Shown piece after piece: positions 10,242 through 20,700 of a stretch of DNA of 64,000 bases (within the stretch, counting starts at the first letter, position 1; each line of letters starts with the position of its first letter). The notes under the pieces were generated by a model that saw nothing but the letters and a program-made list of their open reading frames with translations, made no database searches and had not been told where the DNA came from. Source of the DNA: Aquabacterium sp. GTDB lineage: Bacteria > Pseudomonadota > Gammaproteobacteria > Burkholderiales > Burkholderiaceae_C. Location of the stretch: NCBI RefSeq assembly GCF_016234775.1, contig NZ_JACRAH010000042.1, positions 167,980 to 231,979 on the forward strand, written 5' to 3'. The position numbers were made by a program, and so were the translations under genes.

Positions 10242-11675
10242 TCAGGGCGCGCTGGCCACGGTGGACGATGGTCTGCCAGTTGGTGCCGCGGGCTGTTTTT
10301 TCAAGTCCAGACCGGCGGTGCTGTAGTGGTTGCTGGCATTCCACAGCAACCAGCCATGCGTGTGAACGTCCTCTGATGCCTGGATCTGGGCGCGGATTTC
10401 CTTGTCGCCAAACACGCGGCGGTCAAAGGCGTAGTCCTTGAATGCCTGCAGCCAAGGCCGAAAGCGCACACCGCCCATGCCGGAGCGATCGATTGCAGCC
10501 CGAAGCGAGTGGTGCACGATTTCATAAGACGAGCCCACGGCCATCGTGTGGCCCGGGATGCCCCAGGTGAAGCCGGATGGGTAGAGCATGGGTGAGAGGT
10601 AGTCGATGCGATCGGCGAGCATTTCCAGTTGCTGGCCGATGAGGGTGTCATTGGTGTTCCAGCAGACGTAGCCAAAGATGTCGGCCGAGACATAGACGTT
10701 GTATTTGGCCAGGCGGTTGCGGGCCTTGTCCAGGAAGGCCGAGATCATGAAGGGGCGCATCTCCCAGGTGTTGGGCTGCGAGAACTGCAGGCCAGGCGTG
10801 TCGGGGAAGCGCACGTAGTCGAACTGAATCTCGTCAAATCCGAGCTTGGCGGCTTCTTCGGCCATGGCCACGGCAGGCTCCCAGGTGTCAGGGATGGACG
10901 GGTCCAGCCATGACAGGCCTTCGCGGTCCTTGAAGATGGCGCCGGATGTGGTTTTGACCGCCCATTGCGGTTTGACCTGCACCATCTTGTCGTCCTTGAA
11001 GGTAACGACACGGGCGATCAGGTAGATGCCGCGATCATGCAGATCCTTGATGAGGGCGGGCATGTCGCGCACCGTGACCACGGTCTGCTTGGGGTAGCCC
11101 AGCTTCTCCCATACCTCGCTGCGGTAGGGCACGATGCCGGCGTCGCCCTTGATGTCGATGACGAGGGTGTTGAGCTTGGTTTGCGCCATCAACTCCAGCG
11201 CATCGCCACGCAGCTTGCTGCTGCCAATGCCCCAGGCCGACAGGTACAGACCGCGTGCGTCGAACTGTCGCAGGGGCAGGACGGTCATGCCCGACGCCGC
11301 GGGTTGCAGCTTGCCGCTTTGTTGGCGATAGCCCGGCATGCGGGCGCCCACGGCTTGCCCCGCCATCGATGCTGGCAGGGTGAAGCGACCATCGTGGTCG
11401 GTGCGCACCGTCAGGTCACCACTGACCACATAAGCCAGCGGGATACCTTGTTTGGTGTCGGCGTCGATCACCATGCCGCGCAAGGTGGCCGCGACAACAG
11501 GTGGTGTAGAGGCGGCAGGCGGTGTGGCGGAGGGTGTCGCGGCTGGTGTGCTGGCCACGTTGCCCGGTTGCGCATGGGCTGGCCAGATGTGGGTCAGCGT
11601 GGCGCCTACCCCGAGGGCCGCCGCCAGGGCGATCAAGCCGCCCCAAGTCCAAACCTTTTTGCCAGCGGTGCTCAT
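10242..11675 (-). CDS. Putative glycoside hydrolase (DUF4015) with carboxypeptidase-regulatory-like domain
   Basis: The 477-residue protein has an N-terminal membrane anchor or signal (about 10-35), an Ala/Pro/Thr-rich linker, a beta-sandwich domain of the carboxypeptidase-regulatory type (about 62-130, GMVIDADTKQGIPLAYV...HDGRFTLP), then a TIM-barrel DUF4015 domain (about 138-440). Landmarks are LNTLVIDIKGD, FDEIQFDYVRFPD (likely catalytic acidic residues) and YLSPMLYPSGF. The family is predicted to hydrolyse polysaccharide; no substrate is established. It begins one base after the stop of the deacetylase gene and abuts the NamZ fusion, indicating one transcript. Confidence 0.85.
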   Translation of the reverse strand: MSTAGKKVWTWGGLIALAAALGVGATLTHIWPAHAQPGNVASTPAATPSATPPAASTPPVVAATLRGMVIDADTKQGIPLAYVVSGDLTVRTDHDGRFTLPASMAGQAVGARMPGYRQQSGKLQPAASGMTVLPLRQFDARGLYLSAWGIGSSKLRGDALELMAQTKLNTLVIDIKGDAGIVPYRSEVWEKLGYPKQTVVTVRDMPALIKDLHDRGIYLIARVVTFKDDKMVQVKPQWAVKTTSGAIFKDREGLSWLDPSIPDTWEPAVAMAEEAAKLGFDEIQFDYVRFPDTPGLQFSQPNTWEMRPFMISAFLDKARNRLAKYNVYVSADIFGYVCWNTNDTLIGQQLEMLADRIDYLSPMLYPSGFTWGIPGHTMAVGSSYEIVHHSLRAAIDRSGMGGVRFRPWLQAFKDYAFDRRVFGDKEIRAQIQASEDVHTHGWLLWNASNHYSTAGLDLKKQPAAPTGRPSSTVASAP

Positions 11676-11676
11676 G

Positions 11677-12495
11677 TCAGGCTCCTGTTGAAAAAGCCAA
11701 ATCGATCAACTGTCTGAGACGTTGGCCACCGAGTGCATCAACCATCAGGTGTCTTGGCAGGGCTTGCATCGGATCACTCGCTGTGCAGGCCTTGTTCTCC
11801 AGCGCCAGCGAGGCTTGATAGCCTTCCGACGCGGCCATCTCCATCAGGCCCTCATCGAACATGCCGAAGGGCCAGGCCAGGTAGGACACGGGCTTGCCCA
11901 TGCGTTGTTCCAGCACCGCCTTGGACCGCTTCAACTGATTGCGAGCAAAGCGTTCGAAGTCAGCAGGAGATTGCTGCTTGCGTTCCTTGACCAGATTGGG
12001 GTGCCAGTAGGTGTGCGACTGGATGTTGTACTGGCCTGTGGCCTGCAACTGCTGCAGGTGCTCCCAGCGCATGGCATAGCTTGCGTTGGAGATGGCCGAC
12101 GGGTAGATGAACAAGGTGATGGGCCATCTGGTCTGGCGAACCATGGGGTCCATCACCTCGATGACCGAGCGGTGGCCGTCGTCCACGGTGATGACCACGG
12201 CGCGAGGCGGCAGTTGCTTGAGCTTGCCTTGCCGGAAGGCCACCAGATCGGCCAGAGGGATCACGTGCGCACCTGATTCGGTGATCGCCTTGATGTGATC
12301 GGTGAAGGTGGTTTTGCGCACCGTCATGCTGTCGACGACTGTGTCGGCGAAGCGGTGATAACAAAGGATGATGGCCTGGCTGGGGCTGGCTGTGGCACGA
12401 GCCCAGTGGCTGGTCAGGCTCAGGGCGCTCAGGCCGGCGGCTTGCTGCAGCCAGGTTCGGCGGCTTTGGCGTAGGGTGTCAGGCGCAAGCAGCAT
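11677..12495 (-). CDS. Polysaccharide deacetylase family protein (CE4)
   Basis: This 272-residue exported protein has a twin-arginine-like leader (SRRTWLQQAAGLSALSL) and the NodB fold: ILCYHRF, VITVDDGHRS (catalytic and metal-binding Asp pair) and QSHTYWHPN (His-x3-His metal site). Such enzymes remove N-acetyl groups from GlcNAc or MurNAc residues in peptidoglycan or exopolysaccharide. It is the first gene of a tight minus-strand cluster with DUF4015 hydrolase and the NamZ fusion. The deacetylase plus hydrolase pairing resembles the two halves of PgaB, but the hydrolase family here differs. Confidence 0.88.
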   Translation of the reverse strand: MLLAPDTLRQSRRTWLQQAAGLSALSLTSHWARATASPSQAIILCYHRFADTVVDSMTVRKTTFTDHIKAITESGAHVIPLADLVAFRQGKLKQLPPRAVVITVDDGHRSVIEVMDPMVRQTRWPITLFIYPSAISNASYAMRWEHLQQLQATGQYNIQSHTYWHPNLVKERKQQSPADFERFARNQLKRSKAVLEQRMGKPVSYLAWPFGMFDEGLMEMAASEGYQASLALENKACTASDPMQALPRHLMVDALGGQRLRQLIDLAFSTGA

Positions 12496-12586
12496 CAGCG
12501 GGGTCTTTGCCGCCCTTGTGGCGTGGGCAGTTGAAACCAGTATGGCGCTTTATTTCGCCATGCAACAAGCCATTAAGTGCCTGTTT

Positions 12587-13186
12587 TCACCGGGATTTCA
12601 ACGTGCTGCCGTCAGCGCTCGCTTGTGCACTGATGTGGGCCAGCAGGCCCGCCATCATCACGTCCAGCCCGACTTCGATGGTGGCTTCGGGGTCGCGGCC
12701 TTCCAGCAGGTTCGCGCGGTCGAGCTCCACCATGCCATGCAGAAAGGCCCACAGGGACATGGCCAGATCCTTGGGATCCCAGGCGGTGGGTAACTGGCCG
12801 GCCAGTTGCATCACGAACGCCCAGATCGCATCGTGGCTGCCAGGCTTGTCGTCATTGAGCGCGCAGTGCTGCATCTTCATGGCGTACAACTTGGGATAGC
12901 GGCGGGCAAACCGGATGTAGGCGCGTGCCATGGCGCGGATGTCGTCCGGTGGCGCCAGCCCTGAAGCCGCTTGTTCCAGATCGGCCAGCAGCAACTTGCC
13001 CCCTTCGTCGGCCATGGCGAATTCCAGATCAGCCTTGCTGGCGAAGTAGCGGTACAGCGCATTAGGGGTGACCCCAAGATTCGCCGCCAGTGTTCGCATA
13101 GATAGTTCCGCCACCCCGTGGTCTTCAATGAAGGCCATGGCGGACGCCAGGATGGTCTCTCGGCTGATCTTCTTGGGGTAGGACAT
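12587..13186 (-). CDS. TetR/AcrR family transcriptional regulator
   Basis: The 199-residue protein starts MSYPKKISRETILASAMAFIEDHG and has the TetR helix-turn-helix (LAANLGVTPNALYRYFASKADLE, about residues 28-50). The C-terminal half resembles the TetR_C/WHG type (RFARRYPKLYAMKMQH). ATG 13186 was preferred over upstream in-frame codons because those would run into the divergent gene's promoter region. The gene is divergent from the molybdenum hydroxylase genes with 55 bases between the starts, and the palindrome there makes it the probable local repressor. Confidence 0.88.
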   Translation of the reverse strand: MSYPKKISRETILASAMAFIEDHGVAELSMRTLAANLGVTPNALYRYFASKADLEFAMADEGGKLLLADLEQAASGLAPPDDIRAMARAYIRFARRYPKLYAMKMQHCALNDDKPGSHDAIWAFVMQLAGQLPTAWDPKDLAMSLWAFLHGMVELDRANLLEGRDPEATIEVGLDVMMAGLLAHISAQASADGSTLKSR

Positions 13187-13224
13187 GGGGCAAATGTACC
13201 TTGCTTGACGGCCGAGTCCATAAA

Positions 13225-13241
13225 GATGTACGCTGTACACC
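13225..13241. promoter_or_regulatory. Probable operator in the tetR / iorA intergenic region
   Basis: TGTAC (13227-13231) and GTACA (13235-13239) form an inverted repeat around GCT. One further pair matches on each side apart from a single transition. The site ends directly before the iorA-like start codon. A related ATGTACC lies at 13194-13200 next to the tetR start. The position suits repression of both divergent genes by the adjacent TetR protein. Confidence 0.5.
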
Positions 13242-13712
13242 ATGCACACATTTAAGCTCAATGGTCAGCCTGTTTCCGTGAATGTCGAAGACGACATGCC
13301 TTTGCTCTGGGTCCTGCGGGACGAGCTGGGCCACACGGGAACCAAATTCGGATGCGGCGTGGCCGCCTGCGGTGCCTGCACCGTGCACATCGACGGTGTG
13401 GCCACACGCTCCTGCGTGATGCCTGTGGCGGCCGTGTCCGGCAAAGCCGTGCAGACCATCGAGAGCCAGGGCGATCCCATCCTGAGCCGTTTGCAGGCCG
13501 CCTGGGTGAGCCATCAGGTGCCCCAGTGTGGTTATTGCCAGTCTGGCATGTTGATGGCGGCCACGGCCTTGTTGCGTGGCAACCCCCATCCAACGGACGC
13601 GGACATTGATGCTGCCATGACCAATATCTGCCGTTGCGGCACCTACCAGCGCGTGCGCGCGGCCATCCATTCGGCGGCTTCATCGTCCACCGTGCAGGAG
13701 AAGCAGGCATGA
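13242..13712 (+). CDS. (2Fe-2S)-binding small subunit of a molybdenum hydroxylase (IorA-like)
   Basis: The 156-residue protein carries both [2Fe-2S] clusters of xanthine dehydrogenase-type small subunits. The N-terminal plant-ferredoxin-type set is [12 protein letters not shown] (about residues 43-54) plus the later Cys of RSCVMP. The helical-domain set is CGYCQSGM (about 100-107) and CRCGTYQR (about 132-139). It passes electrons from the molybdopterin subunit to an acceptor. Its stop overlaps the large subunit's start in ATGA, so the two are translationally coupled. Confidence 0.93.
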   Translation: MHTFKLNGQPVSVNVEDDMPLLWVLRDELGHTGTKFGCGVAACGACTVHIDGVATRSCVMPVAAVSGKAVQTIESQGDPILSRLQAAWVSHQVPQCGYCQSGMLMAATALLRGNPHPTDADIDAAMTNICRCGTYQRVRAAIHSAASSSTVQEKQA

Positions 13713-15967
13713 GGGTATCTGTTTCTCGCCGCCAGTTCCTGATCACGGGGGCGGCCATGTCGGGTGGCCTGTTGGTGGGTTGTGGCAAGCCTTCGGCCTC
13801 AGACCGCCTGGGCGACAAGGGCATCCTGGCTGTGGAGGGCGGCGAGGTCGCACTCAATGGCTGGGTCAAGATCGGGCCCGACGGCAAGGTGACGGTGGCC
13901 GTGCCCCGCTCGGAGATGGGGCAGGGCGTGCTGACCGCCTTGCCCATGCTGCTGGTGGAAGAACTGGACGCGCGCTGGGAAGACGTGCAGGTCGAACAGG
14001 CGCCGGTGGCGCAGATCTACGCCAACGCCACCATGATGCTCAACGTGGTGCCCTTCACCTCGGACGATGACAGCGTGATGGCACGTGTGGCCCGGGCCAG
14101 CATGCAGCGCCTGGGTTATGCCTTGTCCTTGCAGGTGACCGGTGGTTCGGCCAGCGTGCGTGATGCCTGGGAGCCCATGCGCCTTGCCGGTGCCACGGCG
14201 CGTGCCATGCTGGTTCAGGCTGCGGCCACACGCTGGTCGATCACACCGGCGCAGTGCCAGGTGGAGGCGGGCCACGTCATCAACACGAAGACCGGCGCCC
14301 GACTGGGCTTTGGCGAGCTGGCCAAAGATGCCTCTGCCCTGACGCCGCCTCAGGACGTGCGCTTCAAGGATCCGAGCCAGTACAAGCTGATCGGCAAGCC
14401 GATGGCGCGGCAGGACATTCCCGCCAAGGTCAATGGCTCGGCCGAGTTCGGCATCGACGTGAAGCGCGAGGGCATGGTCTATGCCGCCATCGCGCAGCCA
14501 CCCGTGTTTGGCGCCAAGGTGGCCAGCGTGGACAGCCAGGCTGCCCTGCAGCGCAAGGGCGTGCTCAAGGTGCTGCAGATCCCGCAGGGTGTGGTGGTCG
14601 TGGCCAACAACTGGTGGCGTGCCAAGCAGGCGCTGGCCGAGGTGAAGATCAGCTATGAGGCTTCGCCCAACGACAAGGTTTCGTCGGCCGATATCCGTCA
14701 GCGCTACAAGGACGAACTGGCGGCCAAGGACGGCTTCACTTATGGCACCCAGGGCGATGCCGATGGGGCCTTCAAGCAGGCGGCCAAGGTGATCGAAGCC
14801 GATTACTGGGCGCCTTTCCTGGCCCATGCCGCGATGGAGCCGATCAATTGCGTGGCCCAGGTGAAGGACGGCCAGGTAGAGGTCTGGTGTTCCACCCAGT
14901 CGCCTTCGCTGGCGAAGTGGAAGGCCTCCCAGGTGGCCGGGGTGGACTCGGACAAGGTCAAGCTGCATGTGCCTTTCCTCGGTGGTGGTTTTGGCCGACG
15001 CCTGGAGGTCGACATGGTCGAGCAGGCCGTGGCCATTGCCAAACAGCTCGATGGCAAGCCGGTCAAGCTGGTGTGGACGCGTGAAGAGGACATGCAGCAC
15101 GACATGTACCGGCCCGCGGCGCTGTCGGTGTTCCGTGCCGCCGTGGATGCCAAGGGTCGCGTGACGGCCTGGTCCAACCGCGTGGCGGCACAGTCGGTGA
15201 GCTTTGATTCGGTCAGGCGCCTGATGCCCGCTGCGGCATCGAACGCCATGCCCGACAAGAATCAGATCGAAGGCGCGTTCGACATCCCCTACGATTTCGA
15301 CAGCATCTCGGTTCGCCAGATCCGGCCCGAGACCCATGTGCCGGTGGGCTCGTGGCGCAGCGTGGGCCATTCCTACAACGCCTTCTTCACCGAGAGCTTT
15401 GTGGATGAACTGGCCTGGGCCGTGAGGCAGGATCCCTACGCCTATCGCCGCAGTTTGCTGGGCAAGCATCCCCGTCATCTGGCCGTGCTCGATCTGGCCG
15501 CCAGCAAGGCAGGCTGGGGCAAGCCCTTGCCTGCCGGACGCGCGCGCGGCATCGCCCTGCATGAGTCGTTTGGCTCCATCTGCGCGGAAGTGGCCGAGGT
15601 GTCGGTGGAAGGTGGGCAAGTGAAAGTGCACCGTGTGGTGTGCGTCATCGATTGCGGCACCGTGGTCAACCCCGACACGGTGGAAGCCCAGATGCAGAGC
15701 TCGATCGTGTATGGCTTGAGTGCCGCGCTGTTTGGCGAGATCACCATTGCGAACGGACGTGTCGAGCAGACCAGCTTCCCCTCCTACGATGCGGTACACA
15801 TGGCGCAGATGCCGGTGGTGGAAGCCCACGTCGTGCCCAGCACGGCCGCGCCGGGCGGCGTGGGTGAGCCCGGTACGCCGCCCATCGCACCTGCTGTGAC
15901 CAATGCGATCTACGCCCTGACCAAAAATCGCATTCGCTCGCTGCCCATCAGGCTGGACCATGCATAG
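13709..15967 (+). CDS. Molybdopterin-dependent oxidoreductase large subunit (IorB-like)
   Basis: This 752-residue protein begins with a Tat signal ([15 protein letters not shown], followed by VGCG), then repeated aldehyde oxidase/xanthine dehydrogenase molybdenum-domain segments typical of isoquinoline 1-oxidoreductase beta subunits ([38 protein letters not shown], and [10 protein letters not shown] near the C-terminus). GVGEPGTPP contains the conserved Glu of the molybdenum active site. It likely hydroxylates an aldehyde or N-heterocycle in the periplasm. The substrate is unknown. Length agrees with the family, and the start at ATG 13709 gives the complete RR signal. Confidence 0.92.
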   Translation: MRVSVSRRQFLITGAAMSGGLLVGCGKPSASDRLGDKGILAVEGGEVALNGWVKIGPDGKVTVAVPRSEMGQGVLTALPMLLVEELDARWEDVQVEQAPVAQIYANATMMLNVVPFTSDDDSVMARVARASMQRLGYALSLQVTGGSASVRDAWEPMRLAGATARAMLVQAAATRWSITPAQCQVEAGHVINTKTGARLGFGELAKDASALTPPQDVRFKDPSQYKLIGKPMARQDIPAKVNGSAEFGIDVKREGMVYAAIAQPPVFGAKVASVDSQAALQRKGVLKVLQIPQGVVVVANNWWRAKQALAEVKISYEASPNDKVSSADIRQRYKDELAAKDGFTYGTQGDADGAFKQAAKVIEADYWAPFLAHAAMEPINCVAQVKDGQVEVWCSTQSPSLAKWKASQVAGVDSDKVKLHVPFLGGGFGRRLEVDMVEQAVAIAKQLDGKPVKLVWTREEDMQHDMYRPAALSVFRAAVDAKGRVTAWSNRVAAQSVSFDSVRRLMPAAASNAMPDKNQIEGAFDIPYDFDSISVRQIRPETHVPVGSWRSVGHSYNAFFTESFVDELAWAVRQDPYAYRRSLLGKHPRHLAVLDLAASKAGWGKPLPAGRARGIALHESFGSICAEVAEVSVEGGQVKVHRVVCVIDCGTVVNPDTVEAQMQSSIVYGLSAALFGEITIANGRVEQTSFPSYDAVHMAQMPVVEAHVVPSTAAPGGVGEPGTPPIAPAVTNAIYALTKNRIRSLPIRLDHA

Positions 15968-17051
15968 CAACGAGCACGAGGTCCTGCAGCAGGCGCTGAG
16001 CTGGCATGCGGCCGGGCAGCGCTGCGTGCTGGTGACAGTGTTGAGTACCTTTGGTGCCAGCCCGCGGCCACCAGGTGCCATGGCCGTGATCAGCGAGCAA
16101 GGTTTGATCACGGGCTCTGTCTCGGGCGGCTGTGTGGAAGATGATCTGGTGCACGAGGTCATGAGCGGTGCACTCTGGGGTGAGCCGCCCGCGGGCGCAC
16201 CTCGCGTGTTGATGCGGGTTTATGGCTGTGATGCGGCCGAGCGCGAGCGCTATCGCCTGCCTTGTGGCAATGCACTGCGCCTGGCCATCGAACCCTTCTG
16301 GGACGTGGCACAGGCCGAGCTGGCCTTGGTCGCCATCCGTGCGCAGCAACTGGTGTGCAAGCGACTGGACTATGCGAGTGGCCGTGCCACCCTGACGCCC
16401 GCTCAAGACGTGCGTGATTTCAGTGACGACGAACTGGGCTTTACCGCCGTTCTGGGGCCACGACACCGCCTGCTGCTCATCGGTGCCACCGAGGTCAGCC
16501 GCTACCTGCTGCCGATCGCGCAGTCGCTGGGCTATGCCGTGAGCATCTGCGACCCGCGTACCGAGTACACCGGCGCGTGGCAGGAGCCTGGCGCCACGCA
16601 GCTGGCCGGCATGCCCGATGACGTGGTGATGGGGTTCGGGTGTGACGAGCGCACGGCGGTGGTCACCGTCACGCACGATCCCAAGCTGGACGATCTGGCC
16701 TTGATGGAGGCTTTGCGCACGCCCGCCTTTTATGTGGGCGCCTTGGGCTCCAGCATCACCACCGCGCGGCGCAAGGACAGGCTGCGTCAGTTCGATCTGA
16801 ATGCTGAACAGGTGAGCCTGCTGCGTGGACCGGTCGGCCTGCCCATTGGCTCCCGCTCGCCTGCCGAGATAGCCGTGTCCATTGCCGCCGAGCTGATCCA
16901 GGTTCGGCGCCTGCTTGAAACAGGTGAAGACCCCTTTGAGGCCCGTCGTGCACAGCCGGACTGGATGCCGGCATCGGGCTCGCAAGCCGCTTGTGCCTTG
17001 AGCGACGAATCACGCCCACAGCCCGTGCCCACCACGCCCTCGACAGCATGA
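15960..17051 (+). CDS. XdhC family molybdenum-enzyme maturation factor
   Basis: The 363-residue protein has the XdhC/CoxI N-terminal domain (STFGASPRPPGAMAVI, GSVSGGCVEDDLV) and a C-terminal Rossmann-like domain (VGALGSSITTARRKDRL, GLPIGSRSPAEIAVSIAAELI). XdhC proteins bind the molybdenum cofactor and insert it, usually sulfurated, into xanthine dehydrogenase-type enzymes. The start overlaps the end of the iorB-like gene by 8 bases, and its stop overlaps mocA, so it is embedded in the operon of its client enzyme. Confidence 0.92.
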   Translation: MHSNEHEVLQQALSWHAAGQRCVLVTVLSTFGASPRPPGAMAVISEQGLITGSVSGGCVEDDLVHEVMSGALWGEPPAGAPRVLMRVYGCDAAERERYRLPCGNALRLAIEPFWDVAQAELALVAIRAQQLVCKRLDYASGRATLTPAQDVRDFSDDELGFTAVLGPRHRLLLIGATEVSRYLLPIAQSLGYAVSICDPRTEYTGAWQEPGATQLAGMPDDVVMGFGCDERTAVVTVTHDPKLDDLALMEALRTPAFYVGALGSSITTARRKDRLRQFDLNAEQVSLLRGPVGLPIGSRSPAEIAVSIAAELIQVRRLLETGEDPFEARRAQPDWMPASGSQAACALSDESRPQPVPTTPSTA

Positions 17052-17635
17052 GTGTGGCGGGCTTGATCCTGGCTGCTGGACAAGGCGTTCGCTTTGGCTC
17101 GGACAAGCGCCTGGCCGTGTTGCCGGACGGGCGCACCATGCTGGAGGCCGCGCTGCAGCCCTACGCGGGTCTTTGCGAGCCCTTGCTGGTGGTGATCAGG
17201 CCCGATGATGATGGGGCGCGTGATCTCGCTCTGTCATGCGGTGCGCAGGTGGTGACCTGTGCCGATGCGGCATCGGGCATGGGTCATTCCGTGGCGCAGG
17301 GTGCTCGCGCCTTGATGAGCATGACGGGGTTGGACGGCGTGATCATCGGCCTGGCCGACATGCCCTGGGTGACGCGCGCCACCGTGCAATCACTGCAACA
17401 AGCCTTGCTGCAGACGGGGCAACCCGTCGTGCCCGTGTACCGCGGCAAACTCGGGCAACCGCGTGGCCTGCCAGTGAGCCGTTTGCCGGATCTGGCGCTG
17501 CTCAAGGGCGATCAAGGCGCACGCCACATGCTGGATTGGCAGCGCGATGCGGTGCCCGTCACTGTGGACGATGCGGGCGTGCTGTTCGATGTGGACAGAC
17601 CTGAAGATTTGCGGACATCCCCCGTCGCTCCCTGA
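17048..17635 (+). CDS. mocA: Molybdenum cofactor cytidylyltransferase-like nucleotidyltransferase (MocA/MobA family)
   Basis: The 195-residue protein begins with the nucleotidyltransferase signature LILAAGQGVRFGSDK, followed by metal-site GLADMPWVT and RGLPVSR. MocA adds CMP to molybdopterin, giving the MCD cofactor used by XDH-family enzymes. ATG 17048 overlaps the xdhC stop (ATGA). Together the four genes supply enzyme subunits, cofactor nucleotide modification and insertion. The choice of MocA over MobA rests on context (XDH-type client and XdhC). Confidence 0.85.
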   Translation: MSVAGLILAAGQGVRFGSDKRLAVLPDGRTMLEAALQPYAGLCEPLLVVIRPDDDGARDLALSCGAQVVTCADAASGMGHSVAQGARALMSMTGLDGVIIGLADMPWVTRATVQSLQQALLQTGQPVVPVYRGKLGQPRGLPVSRLPDLALLKGDQGARHMLDWQRDAVPVTVDDAGVLFDVDRPEDLRTSPVAP

Positions 17636-17758
17636 TTGTTGATCCAGATCGCGCGCCAGGGCTGGCACTGCGCCCAGGTATGACCGTGCTTGTAACATCG
17701 GGCCTGTGGCCCTGCTGTTGGGCCGGGAAGGCGAGGGCCTTCCAACCGAGACACAAGC

Positions 17759-20700
17759 ATGAGCGCTGAGCAAGCAACTCCTTCTTCCGGACAAGGCGCG
17801 TGGTCGCGCTGGCGCCGCCCTCTGGCCATCGTGGCGGCCTTGGCCGTGCTGTGGACGTTGCTCGTCGGCATGTGGTTGCCAGGCTGGTTGCGCCCCCGCA
17901 TCGAGCAGGCTGCGGCGCAAGCCTTGGGCACGCCCGTGAGCCTGCAGGCCTTGCAGATCAGCCCCTGGCGGGGTGAGGTGGTACTGGATGGCCTGGCCGT
18001 GGGGCCAACGGCCGCGCCCATGCTGCGCATCCAGCGCGCCCAGGCGCAGATCTCGCTGGAATCCATCTGGCGCCTGGCCCCGGTGCTGAGGCGTGTGCGC
18101 ATTGACAAGCCCGATATCTGGATCGAACGCCAGAGTACTGAACGCTTCAATTTCTCAGCCGTGCTGGACAAGCTCACGGCGCCATCCCCCCAGCCGCAAA
18201 AGGATGATGAACCCGCACACTTCGCCGTGTTCAACATCGAGGTGAACGAAGGCCTGGTGCGCTACAGCGACCGTGTCCTGAACCAGGAACACCGCGTTGA
18301 TCGGTTGCGCATCGGCGTGCCCTTTGTGTCCAACCTGCCCAGCTTCGTCAACGTCGACGTGAAGCCGCAATTGAGCGCACGCGTGGACGGCAGTGCCTTG
18401 TCCATCGTGGGCGACACCTTGCCCTTTACTGAAGGCATGCGCTCCGCCGTGCACCTCAAGTGGGATGGCGTGGACGTGCCGCATTGGGTCAAGGTGGTGC
18501 AGCCCTTTGTGCCGCAACCCTGGGCGATGTCTGCCACAGACGGGCGGCTGGATGCCGACCTCACCCTGAAGTTTGAAGAACGTAAGCCGCCTGCCGTGCC
18601 CAAACTCAGCATCGAAGGTGGACTCAAGCTGAGCAAGCTGGCCTTGAGCCTGCCGCATGCGCCTGAACTGGGGCAAGTGGAGGCAGGCTGGCAGACGCTC
18701 GATATCCAGGGTCTGGATGCCCAGCCTCTGGAGCGTCAGGTCAAGCTCGGCGCAGTCTTGCTGGACGGGGTGCAATGGCGCAATCGCCCGCTGACAGGCA
18801 AGAAGGGTGAGCCCAAGCCGGTGGTGATACCGGCAAGCCAGCAGGACTCGGCATCGAGCCCCAAGGCTTCACCCGCCTCGACATCAACGACCACGTCTGG
18901 CACCAGCCCTTGGTCATGGCAGATCGGCCAACTTCAGTTCAACCTGGCTCGGTTGGACGCACAAACCCAGGCCACACAGGCCTGGCCCGTGATCGACCTT
19001 TTGCGTCTCAAGGTGGAAGGCTTGAGCAGCCAGGCCAAGGCCGCGCCAGCCACCTGGCAGCTGAACCTGCACGACGAGCACGACGCCAGCCTGCTGGCGC
19101 AAGGCCATGTACATGCGGCCCGGCAGATGGTGGACATGCAGCTCAACCTCAGCAAGGCACAAATCAGCCCCTGGCTGGCACCGTTGGCCGATTCGCTGAA
19201 GCTGCCCTTGCGTGTTGAGCAGGGCCAGCTGGCGGTGCAGGCTCAGCTCAATGCCCGCTTGAAGGCCGCATCGGCGCTGGAGCCAGCCGAGGCGCGCCTC
19301 ATCGCTGGCCACGTGGCGATCAGCCAGTTGCGTGCGCCTGCCTCGCAGAAGGGGATCGCTGACAAGGTCTTGCTCGATGAACTGTCCCTCGATGGCATAC
19401 AGGTCCAGCTGGACTTGGGTGAGGGGGCTGCCCTCAGAACTGTGAGCGCCGACAAGCTGACCCTCAACAAGCTGGATGCCGCTGTGACGCGTGGTGCCCG
19501 TGGCGAGTGGCTGGGCATGGCGCCATCCAGCGCACCACCCGCCAGCAAGCTCGCAGAACGTGCAAGTGACAAACGAGGTCAAACGGCCCCCGCGCCTCAG
19601 TTCACACTCAAGGAGCTGTATTGCCGCGCCTGCCAGTTTGCCTTCAAGGATCAGGGCGTGAGCCCGGCCGCCGCGTTCGAGCTGCATCAGACCGATCTGC
19701 ATCTGGCGGATCTCAGCCAGGACTTGAGCCGCCCGATCGCGCTGGATCTGGACACGCTCGCACAAGGCAAGGGGCGCGTGCGCATCAAGGGTACCGTCAA
19801 GCCGCAGCCTGTTCAGGTGGATGCCCGCGTCCACGTGGCCAGCCTGGACTTGCGCGCCATCCAGCCCTATATCGACCCGATGGTCAACATCACCCTCGCC
19901 GGCGCCAAAGCCCAGATGGATGGGCAGTTCAAGCTGCAGATGCCGCCCAACAGCGGCATGCAGGTGCGCTACAAGGGCCGCGTGGGCCTGACCGATGTGC
20001 GCGTGCTGGACCGCGTCAACGACGCCGACTTCCTGAGCTGGCAGGTCCTGACGCTGGATGGCGCCGATGTGGCGCTGGATGGCGAGGCCGTGGACGCCAA
20101 CCTGGGGCGCATCGCATTCAAGAATTTCTACGGTCGTCTCATCATCAACCCCAATGGGCAACTGAATGTGGCGGGCATCATGCGCCATGAGGCTGGTGGA
20201 CAGGCGCGCTCGCTGACTACGCCCGAGCCCGCGGCGTCATCGCCATCGACCAGACCCGTGGCTGCCGTCGCACAGCCGGCGGCCAGCGCACCTGCAGCAA
20301 CGGCCAGCAACAAGCCCACGCCCAAACTGCGCTGGCAACAGATCCAGCTGAGCAAGGGGCGTGTGGATTTCACCGACAACTTCATCAAGCCCAACTACTC
20401 GGCACGGCTGACGCAGATCGAGGGTGATGTATCGGCCGTGTCATCGACCAAGCCCGAGCCCGCCACCGTCAAGATCGCTGGCGCGGTGGATGACGCGGCC
20501 CCCTTGCTGATCACCGGGCAGCTGCATCCGCTGGGCCCCAAGCTCTACACGGACATTCAGGCCACGGCCAAAGGCATCGAGCTGACCCGCATGACACCGT
20601 ATGCGGCCCGCTATGCCGGCTATGCCATCGACAAGGGCACGCTGTCGGTGAACGTGCACTACAAGGTGGACGGCGGCAAGCTGGACGCCAGCAACCAGAT

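Noticed and set aside
12496..12586. Possible short gene between the deacetylase and TetR genes
   Set aside because: The frames are short and lack a ribosome-binding site. The stretch is likely the deacetylase promoter and the 3' end of tetR.
13799..16162. A 787-codon antisense frame over the IorB-like gene
   Set aside because: It lies entirely opposite a gene with intact cofactor motifs and Tat signal. The composition is His/Gly/Arg-rich shadow sequence.
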